Positions 50,424 to 59,329 of a DNA stretch of 64,000 nt are shown here, piece by piece. The position numbers and the translations under genes were made by a program. Source of the DNA: Amycolatopsis arida (lineage in GTDB: Bacteria > Actinomycetota > Actinomycetes > Mycobacteriales > Pseudonocardiaceae); assembly GCF_900115565.1 (NCBI RefSeq), contig NZ_FOWW01000002.1:793160-857159 (forward strand). The letters run 5' to 3'. Below the pieces are notes generated by a model. That model had not been told where the DNA came from. It saw only the letters and a list, made by a program, of their open reading frames with translations, and searched no databases. Position 1 is the first letter of the stretch; each line of letters starts with the position of its first letter.

Positions 50424-50750
50424 CTACAGTCCCGCCTTGGCGCGGGTCACCGACAACGGTTCGTCGGCGGGCACCGGCTCACCGGTGCGCAGCTCGGCGG
50501 TGCGTCGCGCGACGCGCGCGAAGTTCTCCCGGTCGGCCTGAAGCACGGCGATCCGTCGCCACGACTCCACCAGATCCAGCAGTGCGGTCAGGTCCAAGCT
50601 GGCGCGAGCCTCGTCCAACGCCGCACTGTAGGCATCGTCGAACGCGTCGCGGTCCTCGGGCAGCAACGCGGCGCGGATCGCCGCCGGCGAGGCGCCCGGG
50701 GCCAGCGAGTTCCTGCGCGGCGACGGGTCGTCGGCGTGCGGTGTGCTCAT
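50424..50750 (-). CDS. DUF6247 protein, antitoxin-like
   Basis: A 108-aa protein of a common actinobacterial family: PGASPAAIRAALLPEDRDAF, SAALDEARASLDLTALLDLV, ESWRRIAVLQADRENFARVA. Members usually precede a small RelE-like gene, so an antitoxin role is suspected but not proven. The partner here is truncated to 20 codons. The start at 50750 is an ATG without a strong ribosome site. Confidence 0.75.
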   Translation of the reverse strand: MSTPHADDPSPRRNSLAPGASPAAIRAALLPEDRDAFDDAYSAALDEARASLDLTALLDLVESWRRIAVLQADRENFARVARRTAELRTGEPVPADEPLSVTRAKAGL

Positions 50751-50876
50751 ACCGAGACGATAGCGCCTCCACCGACGGTCGACGGCACCAACGCGCTGAG
50801 TAACGCTCGCGCGATGTGCTCAGCGAAGCGCTCCGTGTACCGAACCCCGATCGCCCACCGCCCGTGCCGCTTGGGT

Positions 50877-51662
50877 CTACGGCTGGGCCGTCACCTCGGT
50901 GTCGGTGAAGACCAGCGTGGCCGTGTTCAGCACGAAGTCCCAGACGCCGGGCAGGAGCAGCAACGCCAGCACCCCGCACGCCGGGAACACCACGAGGTTC
51001 TCCACCGCCTTGCCGGTGCGGAACCGCAGCCAGCGCGGCGGCCGGATCTCGTACCACGTCTCGCCGGCGATGGGTACCGGGAACAGGAACGGGCAGCCCG
51101 ACTCGGTGAGCGCGTCGCCGAGGCAGTGCGTAACGCAGCCGGCGGCCACGGCGACGCCCAACCAGCCGGACACCGCGTCCAACTGGTCGAGAGCGGTCGG
51201 CCCGGTCTCGTAGACCCACCACACCACCCCGGCGCCGCCGACCGGGAGCAGCCAGTCACCGAGCGCGTCCTCGGCGAGCAGCAGGCCGAGCAGCACCACA
51301 CCGGCCACCGCCCACGGCCCGCCGGCGCTGGTGCCCAACGCCGTGGCACCGCCGAGCGCGGCCGCGAACAGCACGGTGTGCGAGAGGTGCCGGTGGGTGC
51401 CGGTCCGCCGCTCGTCCCGCGGACCCTTGGTGACCTGGTACAGCGCACCGGACGCGCGGCGCAGCAGCCACGACAGCGCTCCGGTGATCGGGCCGAGCAG
51501 GCGGGACGCCCGCGCGCCGGGGTGGTCGAGGTCGGGCAGCAGCGCGAAGCCCGCGGTGGTGGCGGCCAGGACCACCGCCTGCGCCAGCGTCCCGGCACCG
51601 ATCGCCGGCGCCAGCGCCAACCCGACGCACCACCCGGTGAGCGCGTGCGTGCGACCCATCAT
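50877..51662 (-). CDS. YdjM/DUF457-type membrane metal-dependent hydrolase
   Basis: A 261-aa membrane protein with the His/Asp pattern of this family: MGRTHALTGW (His), GFALLPDLDHPGARASRL (Asp-Asp-His), GTHRHLSHTVLFAAALGG (His triad) and VTHCLGDALTESGCPFLFPV. Multiple hydrophobic helices surround these motifs. E. coli YdjM is a LexA-regulated inner-membrane protein of unclear function. The start is ATG at 51662, the first of two adjacent Met codons, with GGGAGG upstream. Confidence 0.82.
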   Translation of the reverse strand: MMGRTHALTGWCVGLALAPAIGAGTLAQAVVLAATTAGFALLPDLDHPGARASRLLGPITGALSWLLRRASGALYQVTKGPRDERRTGTHRHLSHTVLFAAALGGATALGTSAGGPWAVAGVVLLGLLLAEDALGDWLLPVGGAGVVWWVYETGPTALDQLDAVSGWLGVAVAAGCVTHCLGDALTESGCPFLFPVPIAGETWYEIRPPRWLRFRTGKAVENLVVFPACGVLALLLLPGVWDFVLNTATLVFTDTEVTAQP

Positions 51663-51776
51663 CCCGGCGCTGCCCTCCCGTTCCACGACGTGAACCGGCG
51701 GCCAGTCTGCAGGAGGGCACCGACAGTCCGGGGCAACGACGCGCCCCGAAGTGATCATGGAAACGCCGGCGGCCGT

Positions 51777-52760
51777 TCAGCGGGCGTAGTCACGCAGCGG
51801 GGGCTCGGCCCGCACCCAGGTCCACGGCGGGCTCTCCAGCAACGCCTTCACCGGCAGGCTGAGCAGGTCGGGCACGGCGGTGACCAGCCCGGGCCAGTCC
51901 AGCGGCATGAACGCCGAGCGACACACCGCGCGGTCGACACGGGCGGGGTCCGCCGGGCCGGGATGGGTGAGGGCGTCCCGGACCAGCGCGTACACCACCG
52001 CGTCGACGACCAGCGCGATGTGCTCGCCGAACCGGCCGGGGCAGACGTCCTGGGTGCCGACGTGCGCGGCGCCGGGCAACGCGCTCGCCTCACGACCGGG
52101 CGTGGCGAACTCGTCGGTGGTGGAGTAGAGCGAGGTGTACGCCGGCCCGGCCGGCGGCGGCGCGGCGTTGAGCGCCGTCGACCAGCGGGAGCCACGGGTG
52201 AACTGCCAGAACGACTCCTGGCACCCGGTGGGGAGGGCGTTGAGCACGCCGCAGTACAGGCTGGCCATGGTGGAGCCCTGGAACGGGCTGCCCATGCTGA
52301 TCACGTCGTCGAGCATCGCGGGGATGTCCGGCCAGAACCGCGCCGCCCACACCGGGTGCAGCCCACCCTGGCTGTGCCCGACGGTGGACACCTTGCGCCC
52401 GCTGCGCTCGTGCATGGTGCGGATCGCGTGCACCACGTACTCCGACGAGACCTGCATGTCGCGCCAGCCGCGGTACGGGTAGTTCACCCAGCACGTGGGC
52501 ACCCCCTCCGCGCGCAACACGGCGACGTAGTTCCAGGCGAAGTTCTCCCCGCCCTCGGCGGTGGTGCCGGGTACGAACAGCACCGGGTTGGCGGTGGCGT
52601 GGTCGAGGCTCTCGTCGCAGTGCAGGGCCGCGTCGAGCCGCGACTCGGGCGTCTCCAGCGGTGGGCCCGGTGGTGTGGTGGCGCCGGCCGCGGGTGCGGC
52701 GGCGATCAGCAGGGACAGCGACAGCAGGGCGGCGGACACCGTACGGCGCAGGGTTCTCAT
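51777..52760 (-). CDS. secreted lipase/esterase (class 2-like)
   Basis: A 327-aa exported alpha/beta hydrolase. A signal peptide (SAALLSLSLLIAAAPAAGA) ends near residue 27. The oxyanion region is NPVLFVPGTTAEGG, the nucleophile elbow VSTVGHSQGGLHPVWAARF (Ser about 131) and the late His lies in FGEHIALVVDAVVY. It has several cysteines for disulfides. A TGGTAA-N6-TTACCA palindrome lies 42 nt before the start; the same element precedes the neighbouring acyl-CoA ligase gene. Lipase and ligase may form a lipid-use pair. Confidence 0.85.
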   Translation of the reverse strand: MRTLRRTVSAALLSLSLLIAAAPAAGATTPPGPPLETPESRLDAALHCDESLDHATANPVLFVPGTTAEGGENFAWNYVAVLRAEGVPTCWVNYPYRGWRDMQVSSEYVVHAIRTMHERSGRKVSTVGHSQGGLHPVWAARFWPDIPAMLDDVISMGSPFQGSTMASLYCGVLNALPTGCQESFWQFTRGSRWSTALNAAPPPAGPAYTSLYSTTDEFATPGREASALPGAAHVGTQDVCPGRFGEHIALVVDAVVYALVRDALTHPGPADPARVDRAVCRSAFMPLDWPGLVTAVPDLLSLPVKALLESPPWTWVRAEPPLRDYAR

Positions 52761-52801
52761 GCCGGGAGGCTGGCACGGTGAACCCGATCACACCAGACTT
52801 C

Positions 52802-52819
52802 TGGTAAGGCTCATTACCA
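52802..52819. promoter_or_regulatory. TGGTAA-N6-TTACCA operator-like palindrome, lipase promoter
   Basis: TGGTAA-GGCTCA-TTACCA lies 42 nt upstream of the lipase start. An identical pair of half-sites with a different spacer stands before the acyl-CoA ligase gene at 54561. The cognate regulator is not in the window. Confidence 0.65.
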
Positions 52820-52844
52820 AAATCCCCCGGGTGAGCTAGGCGGG

Positions 52845-54515
52845 TCAGAACTTCCCGGCGTGCGCGGCGTAGAGCGCGTCGACCACGTCGGCGTACTTCT
52901 CCCGGACCACGGCACGGCGCATCTTCAGGCTGGGCGTCAGCTCACCACCGTCCACACTGAACTCGGTGCCGAGCACGGCGAAGTCGCGGATCCGCTCCGG
53001 CGGCGCGTACCGGGCGTTGGCCGTGTCGAGCACCTCCTGGACCAGCGCCCGGACGTCCGGGTGCCCGGCCAGCTCGCCGAGGTCCTCGGGCAGTCCGCGC
53101 TCCCGCGCCCAGGGCAGGACCTCCTCCGGATCGAGGGTGATCAGCGCGACCGGGAACGGCCGGCGGTCGCCGAGCATCACCGCGTGCGCGATCCACCGGG
53201 ACTGCCGCAGGTCGTTCTCCAGGTTGGCCGGGGTGAGGTTCTTCCCGCCGGCAGTGATGATGATGTCCTTCTTCCGGCCGGTGATGGTCAGGTAGCCGTC
53301 GGCGTCCAACTCGCCGAGGTCGCCGGTGTGCAGCCATCCGTCCACAATGGCCTCCCGGGTCGCCGCGGGATCGTCGTGGTAGCCGGCGAACACGTTGTCT
53401 CCGCGGGCCAGCACCTCGCCGTCCTCGGCGATGCGCACCTCGATGCCGGGCAGCGGTCGGCCGACCGTGCCGAACCGGACCGCGCCGGGCGCGTTCGCCG
53501 AGATCACCGCGGTCGACTCGGTCATCCCGTACGCCTCGTAGATCGGCACCCCGCACTCGGCGAAGAACTCCAGGATCTCCTTGGCGATCGGCGCCGCGCC
53601 GGTGAGGGCCTCGCGCACCCTGCCGCCGAGCGCCGCCCTGACCAGCTCCCGCACCCGCTCGATCGGCACGCCCGCCGCGGCCGCCCGCCCGGTGACCAGC
53701 CCGTAGGCCTTCTCGAACAGCCGCGGCACCGACGGCAGGTGGGTCGGCCGCACCCGCCCCAGCTCGGCGACGACGTCGCTGATGTCGCCGCCGAAGTACA
53801 CCAGCGTCGCACCGAGCTCGAACGTGGTGAGCTGGACCATGCGGGCGAACAGGTGCGCCAGCGGCAGGTACAGGTAGACGGTGTCGCCCTCGCCCAGCGT
53901 GGTGACCCGCTCGATGGCGTCGAGCGAGCACCGCCAGTTGCGGTGGGTGAGCACGCAGCCCTTGGGCGGGCCGGTGGTGCCGGAGGTGTAGACGATCGTG
54001 GCCGGGTCGTCGGGAACGCGGGCGGCTTCGGGCAGCGCCGGCGACGACGCTGCCCGGCCCCGGTCGACCAGCTCCGCCAGGGTCAGCTCGGTGCCGGCCG
54101 GCTCCAGCGTGACGACGGTCGCCAGCTCCGGCAGCCGGTCGCGCACGCCGGCGATGGTCGCCGCGTGCGCGGCGGTCTCGGCGAAGAGCAGCCGGGCACC
54201 GGAGTCGGACAGCACCCAGGCGCACTCCTCGGCCGAGTTGGTCGGGTACACCGGCACGCAGACCGCGCCGACCCTGGCCACCGCCAGGTCGAACACCGTC
54301 CACTCCGGGCGGGTCTCGCAGAGCAGGCCGACCCGGTCGCCCGGCCGGACCCCGGCTGCGACGAGGCCCCGCGCCACCGCGTGCACCTCCTCGGCCAGCT
54401 CGGCATAGCTGCGTTCCCGCCAGTCGGCGCCGGCCGGCCAGCGCATCGCCACCCGGCCGGCGTGCCGCTCGGCGGCCCAGTCCACCAGCTCGGCCAACGT
54501 CTCGGGGCGGGACAT
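52845..54515 (-). CDS. long-chain fatty-acid-CoA ligase (FadD15-like)
   Basis: A 556-aa AMP-forming acyl-CoA synthetase. Motifs are the ATP loop IVYTSGTTGPPKGCVLTHRN (about 170-190), VYLYLPLAHLFARMVQLT, YEAYGMTESTAVISANAPGA, DGWLHTGDLGELDADGYLTI and GRKKDIIITAGGKNLTPANL. It activates fatty acids for beta-oxidation or lipid synthesis. It is near a secreted lipase in the same direction with a matching operator-like palindrome, so joint use of host or environmental lipids is likely. Confidence 0.9.
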   Translation of the reverse strand: MSRPETLAELVDWAAERHAGRVAMRWPAGADWRERSYAELAEEVHAVARGLVAAGVRPGDRVGLLCETRPEWTVFDLAVARVGAVCVPVYPTNSAEECAWVLSDSGARLLFAETAAHAATIAGVRDRLPELATVVTLEPAGTELTLAELVDRGRAASSPALPEAARVPDDPATIVYTSGTTGPPKGCVLTHRNWRCSLDAIERVTTLGEGDTVYLYLPLAHLFARMVQLTTFELGATLVYFGGDISDVVAELGRVRPTHLPSVPRLFEKAYGLVTGRAAAAGVPIERVRELVRAALGGRVREALTGAAPIAKEILEFFAECGVPIYEAYGMTESTAVISANAPGAVRFGTVGRPLPGIEVRIAEDGEVLARGDNVFAGYHDDPAATREAIVDGWLHTGDLGELDADGYLTITGRKKDIIITAGGKNLTPANLENDLRQSRWIAHAVMLGDRRPFPVALITLDPEEVLPWARERGLPEDLGELAGHPDVRALVQEVLDTANARYAPPERIRDFAVLGTEFSVDGGELTPSLKMRRAVVREKYADVVDALYAAHAGKF

Positions 54516-54560
54516 GCGGCACCTCGGAGTCGATCACGGGGACGGGACCAGAGGATTGTG

Positions 54561-54578
54561 TGGTAATCACGGTTACCA
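54561..54578. promoter_or_regulatory. TGGTAA-N6-TTACCA operator-like palindrome, acyl-CoA ligase promoter
   Basis: TGGTAA-TCACGG-TTACCA lies 46 nt upstream of the acyl-CoA ligase start. Same half-sites and spacing as the element at 52802. Confidence 0.65.
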
Positions 54579-54622
54579 AATCAAGGCCCACCGGGTTCGC
54601 CCCCTGGTCAGCGGAACTCGAC

Positions 54623-55099
54623 TCAGTCGGCGGTCTCGCCGAGGTGCCGGCCGAACACCACCCCGAGCGCGACCATCACCAGCCCGAAGGTCAGGTGCAG
54701 CCAGTTGCCCGCCGCGTTCACCGGCAGGACGTTCGCCGTGGACGCCGGGTCGACCAGCGCGCCGTAGCCGGCCAGCAGCAGGTACAGCAGGCCGCCACCG
54801 AGCAGGAAGCCGCGGGCGCCAACCGCGCGGCGGGCCAGCAGCAGCCCCGCCGCGCCGTACGCCAGGTGCAGCGCGTTGTGCAGCACCGACACCAGGAAGA
54901 CGCCGAACAGCCGGGCGCCGGAGTTCTCCCCGAGGAAGGTCATGAGCTCGTACTCGGTGACCAGCCCGGGGATGAAGCCGAGGGCGCCGAGCACGAGGAA
55001 GAACCAGCCGGCGCCGGCGGCGACGGCCTGCACGGGGGCACGTGTGGTGTACAGCGGCACGTCCTGAGGTGGGATCGGCTGGTCCTGGGGTCGCGACAC
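54623..55099 (-). CDS. DUF4383 membrane protein
   Basis: A 158-aa protein with four membrane helices typical of DUF4383: AAGAGWFFLVLGALGFIPG, ARLFGVFLVSVLHNALHLAY, GGGLLYLLLAGYGAL and NWLHLTFGLVMVALGVVFG. The helix-2 motif HNALHLAYGAAG is a family hallmark. Function is unknown. The GTG at 55099 (VSRPQDQPIP) is chosen because GGGAGG lies 8 nt upstream. Confidence 0.82.
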   Translation of the reverse strand: MSRPQDQPIPPQDVPLYTTRAPVQAVAAGAGWFFLVLGALGFIPGLVTEYELMTFLGENSGARLFGVFLVSVLHNALHLAYGAAGLLLARRAVGARGFLLGGGLLYLLLAGYGALVDPASTANVLPVNAAGNWLHLTFGLVMVALGVVFGRHLGETAD

Positions 55100-55306
55100 G
55101 GGCACATCCTCCCTCACAAGACTGCCATCGCCCCCACGGATGCCCGGTCCCGCGCCCGGCTACACCCGGTCGGCCCGGCACGTCACGGCCACCACCCGGG
55201 GCCACGGCCCGCACCTCCTGCCCGGAACGGCCGGAACGAGTGGTCACGGCGGCGACCGGTGTCACACGACCGACGCGTTGACGCGCGAACGGGCGAAAGC
55301 AATACT

Positions 55307-55322
55307 CCGAACAGGTGTTCGA
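55307..55322. promoter_or_regulatory. LexA (SOS) box upstream of dnaE2
   Basis: CCGAACAGGTGTTCGA matches the actinobacterial SOS box TCGAAC-N4-GTTCGA at all but the first base. It lies 45 nt before the dnaE2 start, the usual position for LexA control of the mutagenesis polymerase. Confidence 0.85.
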
Positions 55323-55366
55323 CCGACGCCGGCTTCCCCACGGCGCACGACCGCGGGAAGGCCCTG

Positions 55367-58300
55367 ATGTCGTTCCACAACCCTGCGCTTCCGTGGCGTG
55401 ACCTGGAGCGAGTGCTCTCCGGGCGACCGGCCGGCGACGGCGGCGACAGTCCCGCGTGGACCCGCCGCCGGGAGGGCTACCCCGGCCCACCGCCCGAGCT
55501 GCGAATGCCACGCACCGACGACGGCATGGCACTGCGCGTCCCCTACGCCGAGCTGCACGCGCACTCCCACTTCAGCTTCCTCGACGGCGCCAGCTCGCCG
55601 GAGGCGCTGGTGGAGCAGGCGGCGCAGGCCGGGCTGGACGCCATCGCCCTCACCGACCACGACGGCATGTACGGCGTGGTGCGGTTCGCCGAGGCCGCCC
55701 GCGAGCTGGGCATCCGCACCGGGTTCGGCGCGGAGCTGAGCCTCGGGCTGACCGCGCCGCAGTCCGGGGTGCCGGACCCGGAGGGGCAGCACCTGCTGGT
55801 CCTCGCCCGCGGGCAGGAGGGCTACCACCGGCTGTGCCGGGTGATCAGCAACGCGCACCTGCGCGCCGGGGAGAAGGGCCGCCCGGTGTACGACCTCGAC
55901 GAGGTGGTCGAGGAGCTGCGCGGGCACGTCGTGGTGCTCACCGGGTGCCGCAAGGGGGCGGTGCGGCGGGCGCTGGCCACCGCCGGCCCGGCCGCGGCCG
56001 CCGCGGAGCTGCGCCGGCTGGTGGACCGGTTCGGCCGGCACCACGTGTTCGTCGAGCTGATCGACCACGGCCAGCCGCTCGACTCCACCCGCAACGACCT
56101 GCTCGCCCGCATCGCCGACGACGTCGGGCAGCCGACGGTCGCCTCGAACGCGGTGCACTACGCGCGTCCCGAGGACGGCCGGCTGGCGGCGGCGGTGGCC
56201 GCGGTGCGGGCGCGACGCAGCGTCGCGGAGCTGGCCGGGTGGCTGCCGCCGGCGCCGGTGGCGTACGTGCGCTCGGGCGCGGAGATGGCCGCGCGGTTCT
56301 CCCGGTACCCGGGCGCGGTGCAGCGGGCCGCGGTGCTCGGCGTGGAGTGCGCGTTCGAGTTGCACGTGGTGGCGCCGAAGTTGCCACCCTTCCCCGTCCC
56401 GAGTGGACACACCGAGGCCGGCTACCTGCGCGAGCTGACCTGGGCGGGCGCGCGGCGCCGCTACGGCACGCGGGAGGGGAACCCGGCGGCCTACCGGCAG
56501 CTCGACCACGAGCTGGACACCATCGAGCGGCTCGGATTCCCCGGCTACTTCCTGGTGGTGTGGGACATCGTGCGGTTCTGCGACGAGGCCGGGATCCTGT
56601 GCCAGGGCCGGGGGTCGGCGGCCAACTCCGCGGTCTGCTACGCGCTCGGCATCACCAAGGCCGACCCGGTGCGCTGGGGGCTGCTGTTCGAGCGGTTCCT
56701 CGCTCCGGAGCGGGACGGGCCGCCGGACATCGACATCGACATCGAGTCCGACCGCCGCGAGGAGGCCATCCAGTACGTCTACCGCAAGCACGGCCGGCAC
56801 CACGCGGCGCAGGTGGCCAACGTGATCACCTACCGGGCTCGCTCGGCCGTGCGCGACATGGCGAAGGCGCTGGGGTACTCGCCGGGACAGCAGGACGCGT
56901 GGAGCAAGCAGGTCGACCACTGGGGCGCGGTCGCGTCGGCTGGGCCGGACGTCCCGGCGGAGGTGGTCGAGCTGGCCAACCGGATCGGCGACGCCCCTCG
57001 GCACCTCGGCATCCACTCGGGCGGGATGGTGATCTGCGACCGGCCGGTGTCGGAGGTGGTGCCGGTGGAGTGGGCGCGGATGCCCGGCCGGACGGTGTTG
57101 CAGTGGGACAAGGACGACTGCGCGTCGGTGGGGCTGGTCAAGTTCGACCTGCTCGGCCTGGGCATGCTCTCCGCGCTGCACTACGCCGTCGACCTGGTGG
57201 CCGAGCACGAGGGCGTGCCGATCGACCTCGCCGACCTGGACCTGGCCGACCCGGCCGTGTACGACATGCTCTGCCGCGCCGACGCGGTTGGGGTGTTCCA
57301 GGTGGAGTCGCGGGCGCAGCTGGCCACATTGCCCCGGTTGCGGCCGCGGGAGTTCTACGACCTGGTGGTGGAGGTGGCGCTGATCCGGCCGGGCCCGATC
57401 CAGGGCGGGTCGGTGCATCCGTACATCCGGCGGCGCAACGGGCAGGAGGAGTGGCGGCACGAGCATCCGCTGCTGGCCGGGGCGCTGGACCGAACGTTGG
57501 GGGTGCCGCTGTTCCAGGAGCAGGTGATGCGGATGGCGGTGGACGTGGCCGGGTTCAGCCCGGCCGAGGCCGACCAGCTGCGGCGGGCGATGGGGGCCAA
57601 GCGCTCGACGGCGAGGATGGAGCGGTTGCGGGCGCGGTTCTTCGCCGGCGCGGTGGCGAACGGGGTGCCGGAGGAGCTGGCCGGGCGGATCTTCGAGCAG
57701 ATCCGGGCGTTCGCCGACTACGGGTTCCCGGAGGCGCACGCGATGTCGTTCGCGCTGCTGGTGTACGCGTCGGCGTACCTGAAGCACTATCACCCGGCGG
57801 CGTTCTGCGCGGCGTTGCTGCGGGCGCAGCCGATGGGGTTCTACTCACCGCAGTCGCTGGTCGCCGACGCGCGACGGCACGGGGTGGTGGTGCGCGGGCC
57901 GGACGTGAACGCCAGCCTCGCGCACCCGACGTTGGAGTCCTGTTCGGACAGTACTGGTGGGCCGGCCGTGCGGCTGGGGCTGGCCGGGGTGCGCGGGCTC
58001 GGCGAGGACACGGCGGCGTCGCTCGTGGCCGAGCGGGACGACGGCGAGGCGTTCCGTGGGATCGCCGACCTCGCCCGGCGGGTGCGACTGACCGAGCCGC
58101 AACTGGAGGCGCTGGCGACGGCAGGGGCCTTCGACGGTTTCGGTGTCGAGCGGCGGCAGGCGCTGTGGGCGGCCGGTGCCGCGGCCCGCACGCGTCCCGG
58201 CCACCTGCCCGGCACGGTGGTCACGGCGGCGCCGGCACTGCCCGGGATGACCCGGCTCGAGGTGGCCGCCGCGGACGTGTGGGCCACCGGGATCTCGCCG

Positions 58301-58660
58301 GGGAGCTACCCGATCGAGTTCCTCCGCGAGCGGCTCACCGAGTTGGGCGCGCTGCCCACCGCGCGGTTGCCGGAGGTGGCCGACGGCACGCGGGTGCTCG
58401 TCGGGGGCGCGGTGACGCATCGCCAGCGCCCCACCACCGCCGGCGGCATCACCTTTCTCAATCTGGAGGACGAGACCGGAATGGTGAACGTGGTCTGCTC
58501 GGCCGGCCTGTGGGCCCGGCAGCGCACGGTGGCCCGCACCAGCCCGGCGATGCTGGTCCGCGGCCTGCTGCAGAACGCGGAGGGCGTGGTGACCCTGGTC
58601 GCCGACCGCCTGCACCCCCTGGACATGCGGGTGGATCACCGCTCCCGTGACTTCCACTGA
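55367..58660 (+). CDS. dnaE2: error-prone DNA polymerase III alpha subunit
   Basis: C-family polymerase for SOS translesion synthesis, 1097 aa. The N-terminal PHP domain begins YAELHAHSHFSFLDGASSPE (about 60); catalytic acids lie in GPPDIDIDIESDRREEAIQY (about 452). QGRGSAANSAVCYALGI, MVICDRPVSEVVPVEW and the tandem (HhH)2/OB region near the C-terminus follow, ending SRDFH. GGGAAG precedes the ATG at 55367; an upstream in-frame extension overlaps the DUF4383 antiframe and is rejected. Usual partners ImuA' and ImuB are not adjacent. A decayed copy of its last codons precedes CRISPR array 2. Confidence 0.93.
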   Translation: MSFHNPALPWRDLERVLSGRPAGDGGDSPAWTRRREGYPGPPPELRMPRTDDGMALRVPYAELHAHSHFSFLDGASSPEALVEQAAQAGLDAIALTDHDGMYGVVRFAEAARELGIRTGFGAELSLGLTAPQSGVPDPEGQHLLVLARGQEGYHRLCRVISNAHLRAGEKGRPVYDLDEVVEELRGHVVVLTGCRKGAVRRALATAGPAAAAAELRRLVDRFGRHHVFVELIDHGQPLDSTRNDLLARIADDVGQPTVASNAVHYARPEDGRLAAAVAAVRARRSVAELAGWLPPAPVAYVRSGAEMAARFSRYPGAVQRAAVLGVECAFELHVVAPKLPPFPVPSGHTEAGYLRELTWAGARRRYGTREGNPAAYRQLDHELDTIERLGFPGYFLVVWDIVRFCDEAGILCQGRGSAANSAVCYALGITKADPVRWGLLFERFLAPERDGPPDIDIDIESDRREEAIQYVYRKHGRHHAAQVANVITYRARSAVRDMAKALGYSPGQQDAWSKQVDHWGAVASAGPDVPAEVVELANRIGDAPRHLGIHSGGMVICDRPVSEVVPVEWARMPGRTVLQWDKDDCASVGLVKFDLLGLGMLSALHYAVDLVAEHEGVPIDLADLDLADPAVYDMLCRADAVGVFQVESRAQLATLPRLRPREFYDLVVEVALIRPGPIQGGSVHPYIRRRNGQEEWRHEHPLLAGALDRTLGVPLFQEQVMRMAVDVAGFSPAEADQLRRAMGAKRSTARMERLRARFFAGAVANGVPEELAGRIFEQIRAFADYGFPEAHAMSFALLVYASAYLKHYHPAAFCAALLRAQPMGFYSPQSLVADARRHGVVVRGPDVNASLAHPTLESCSDSTGGPAVRLGLAGVRGLGEDTAASLVAERDDGEAFRGIADLARRVRLTEPQLEALATAGAFDGFGVERRQALWAAGAAARTRPGHLPGTVVTAAPALPGMTRLEVAAADVWATGISPGSYPIEFLRERLTELGALPTARLPEVADGTRVLVGGAVTHRQRPTTAGGITFLNLEDETGMVNVVCSAGLWARQRTVARTSPAMLVRGLLQNAEGVVTLVADRLHPLDMRVDHRSRDFH

Positions 58661-58688
58661 CCCGCGCGATGCTCCCGGCTTCAGCCCC

Positions 58689-58755
58689 GCTGGCTTTCCC
58701 ACACAAAGTAAAGGAAAATCAACCAGAACCCGAGCAAAACCCCAGGTCAAGAAGT
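58689..58755 (+). promoter_or_regulatory. CRISPR leader 1
   Basis: A-rich sequence beginning GCTGGCTTTCC and continuing with ACAAAGTAAAGGAAAATC up to AAGAAGT before the first repeat. It is nearly identical to the leader at 61539, which sets the array orientation (leader on the left). Confidence 0.8.
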
Positions 58756-59087
58756 ATCTTCCCCGCACACGCGGGGGTGGTCCCACACCTGCCCGGCTGG
58801 CGCGCTCGACGTCGGAATCTTCCCCGCACACGCGGGGGTGGTCCCCGCTACGGCACCGCCGCGCTGCTGCGGTTCCTATCTTCCCCGCGCACGCGGGGGT
58901 GGTCCCCGCAACGGCCTGTTCGACCACGCGTACAGCGAATCTTCCCCGCGCACGCGGGGGTGGTCCGAACGGCATGGCCCAGTTCGCCCTGCTGGCCGGT
59001 CTCCCCGCGAAGGCGGGGGTTAATCCCGTGTGATGGTGCCTGCCACTGGTCCCAGCCTGGTCTTCCCCGCGTGAGCGGGGCTGTCCC
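58756..59087 (+). CRISPR. type I-E-like CRISPR array 1 (6 repeats, 5 spacers)
   Basis: 28-nt repeats start at 58756, 58817, 58878, 58939, 58999 and 59060; spacers are 33 nt except for a 32-nt fourth spacer. The repeat core CTTCCCCGC-rCACGCGGGGG with a TGGTCC end forms the I-E stem. Repeats 1-2 carry CACACG, 3-4 carry CGCACG. The last two are degenerate (GAAGGCGGGGGTTAATCC; GTGAGCGGGGCTGTCCC), marking the old, leader-distal end. No cas gene lies within the window. Confidence 0.95.
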
Positions 59088-59143
59088 GTCGAGACAGGCC
59101 GGGAGCGGGCGCGAGCGCCGCCACACCCCCTTGATCAGCTGGG

Positions 59144-59320
59144 TCAGCGGGTGCGGAGGTGAGTCAGGAACGCGCGCCAGGCCGGGCGGGAGTAGGTCTG
59201 GGCGCCACCGTCACGGTCCTTGGTGTCGCGCACCCGCACCGGCTCGACGTTGCTCGCCACCTCCACACAGGCACCGTTCTGACCGGTGTAGCTGGAGGTC
59301 CGCCAGATCGGGGTGCTCAT
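59144..59320 (-). CDS. DUF397 protein, copy 2
   Basis: A 58-aa protein (MSTPIWRTSSYTGQNGACVE, VRVRDTKDRDGGAQTYSRPA, ending LTHLRTR). DUF397 proteins partner with XRE regulators in actinomycete development and secondary-metabolism control. It is the distal of two tandem copies that differ at only a few residues, so the duplication is recent. It is 9 nt downstream of copy 1. Confidence 0.9.
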   Translation of the reverse strand: MSTPIWRTSSYTGQNGACVEVASNVEPVRVRDTKDRDGGAQTYSRPAWRAFLTHLRTR

Positions 59321-59329
59321 CCTCGCTCC

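Noticed and set aside
54560-55366. In-frame extension of dnaE2 upstream by 269 codons
   Set aside because: It is antisense to the DUF4383 gene and covers the LexA box. The family start with a ribosome site is at 55367.
58647-59033. ORFs through the CRISPR arrays (FPAHAGVVP or SSPRTRGWS patterns)
   Set aside because: They are translations of CRISPR repeats, a known annotation artefact.
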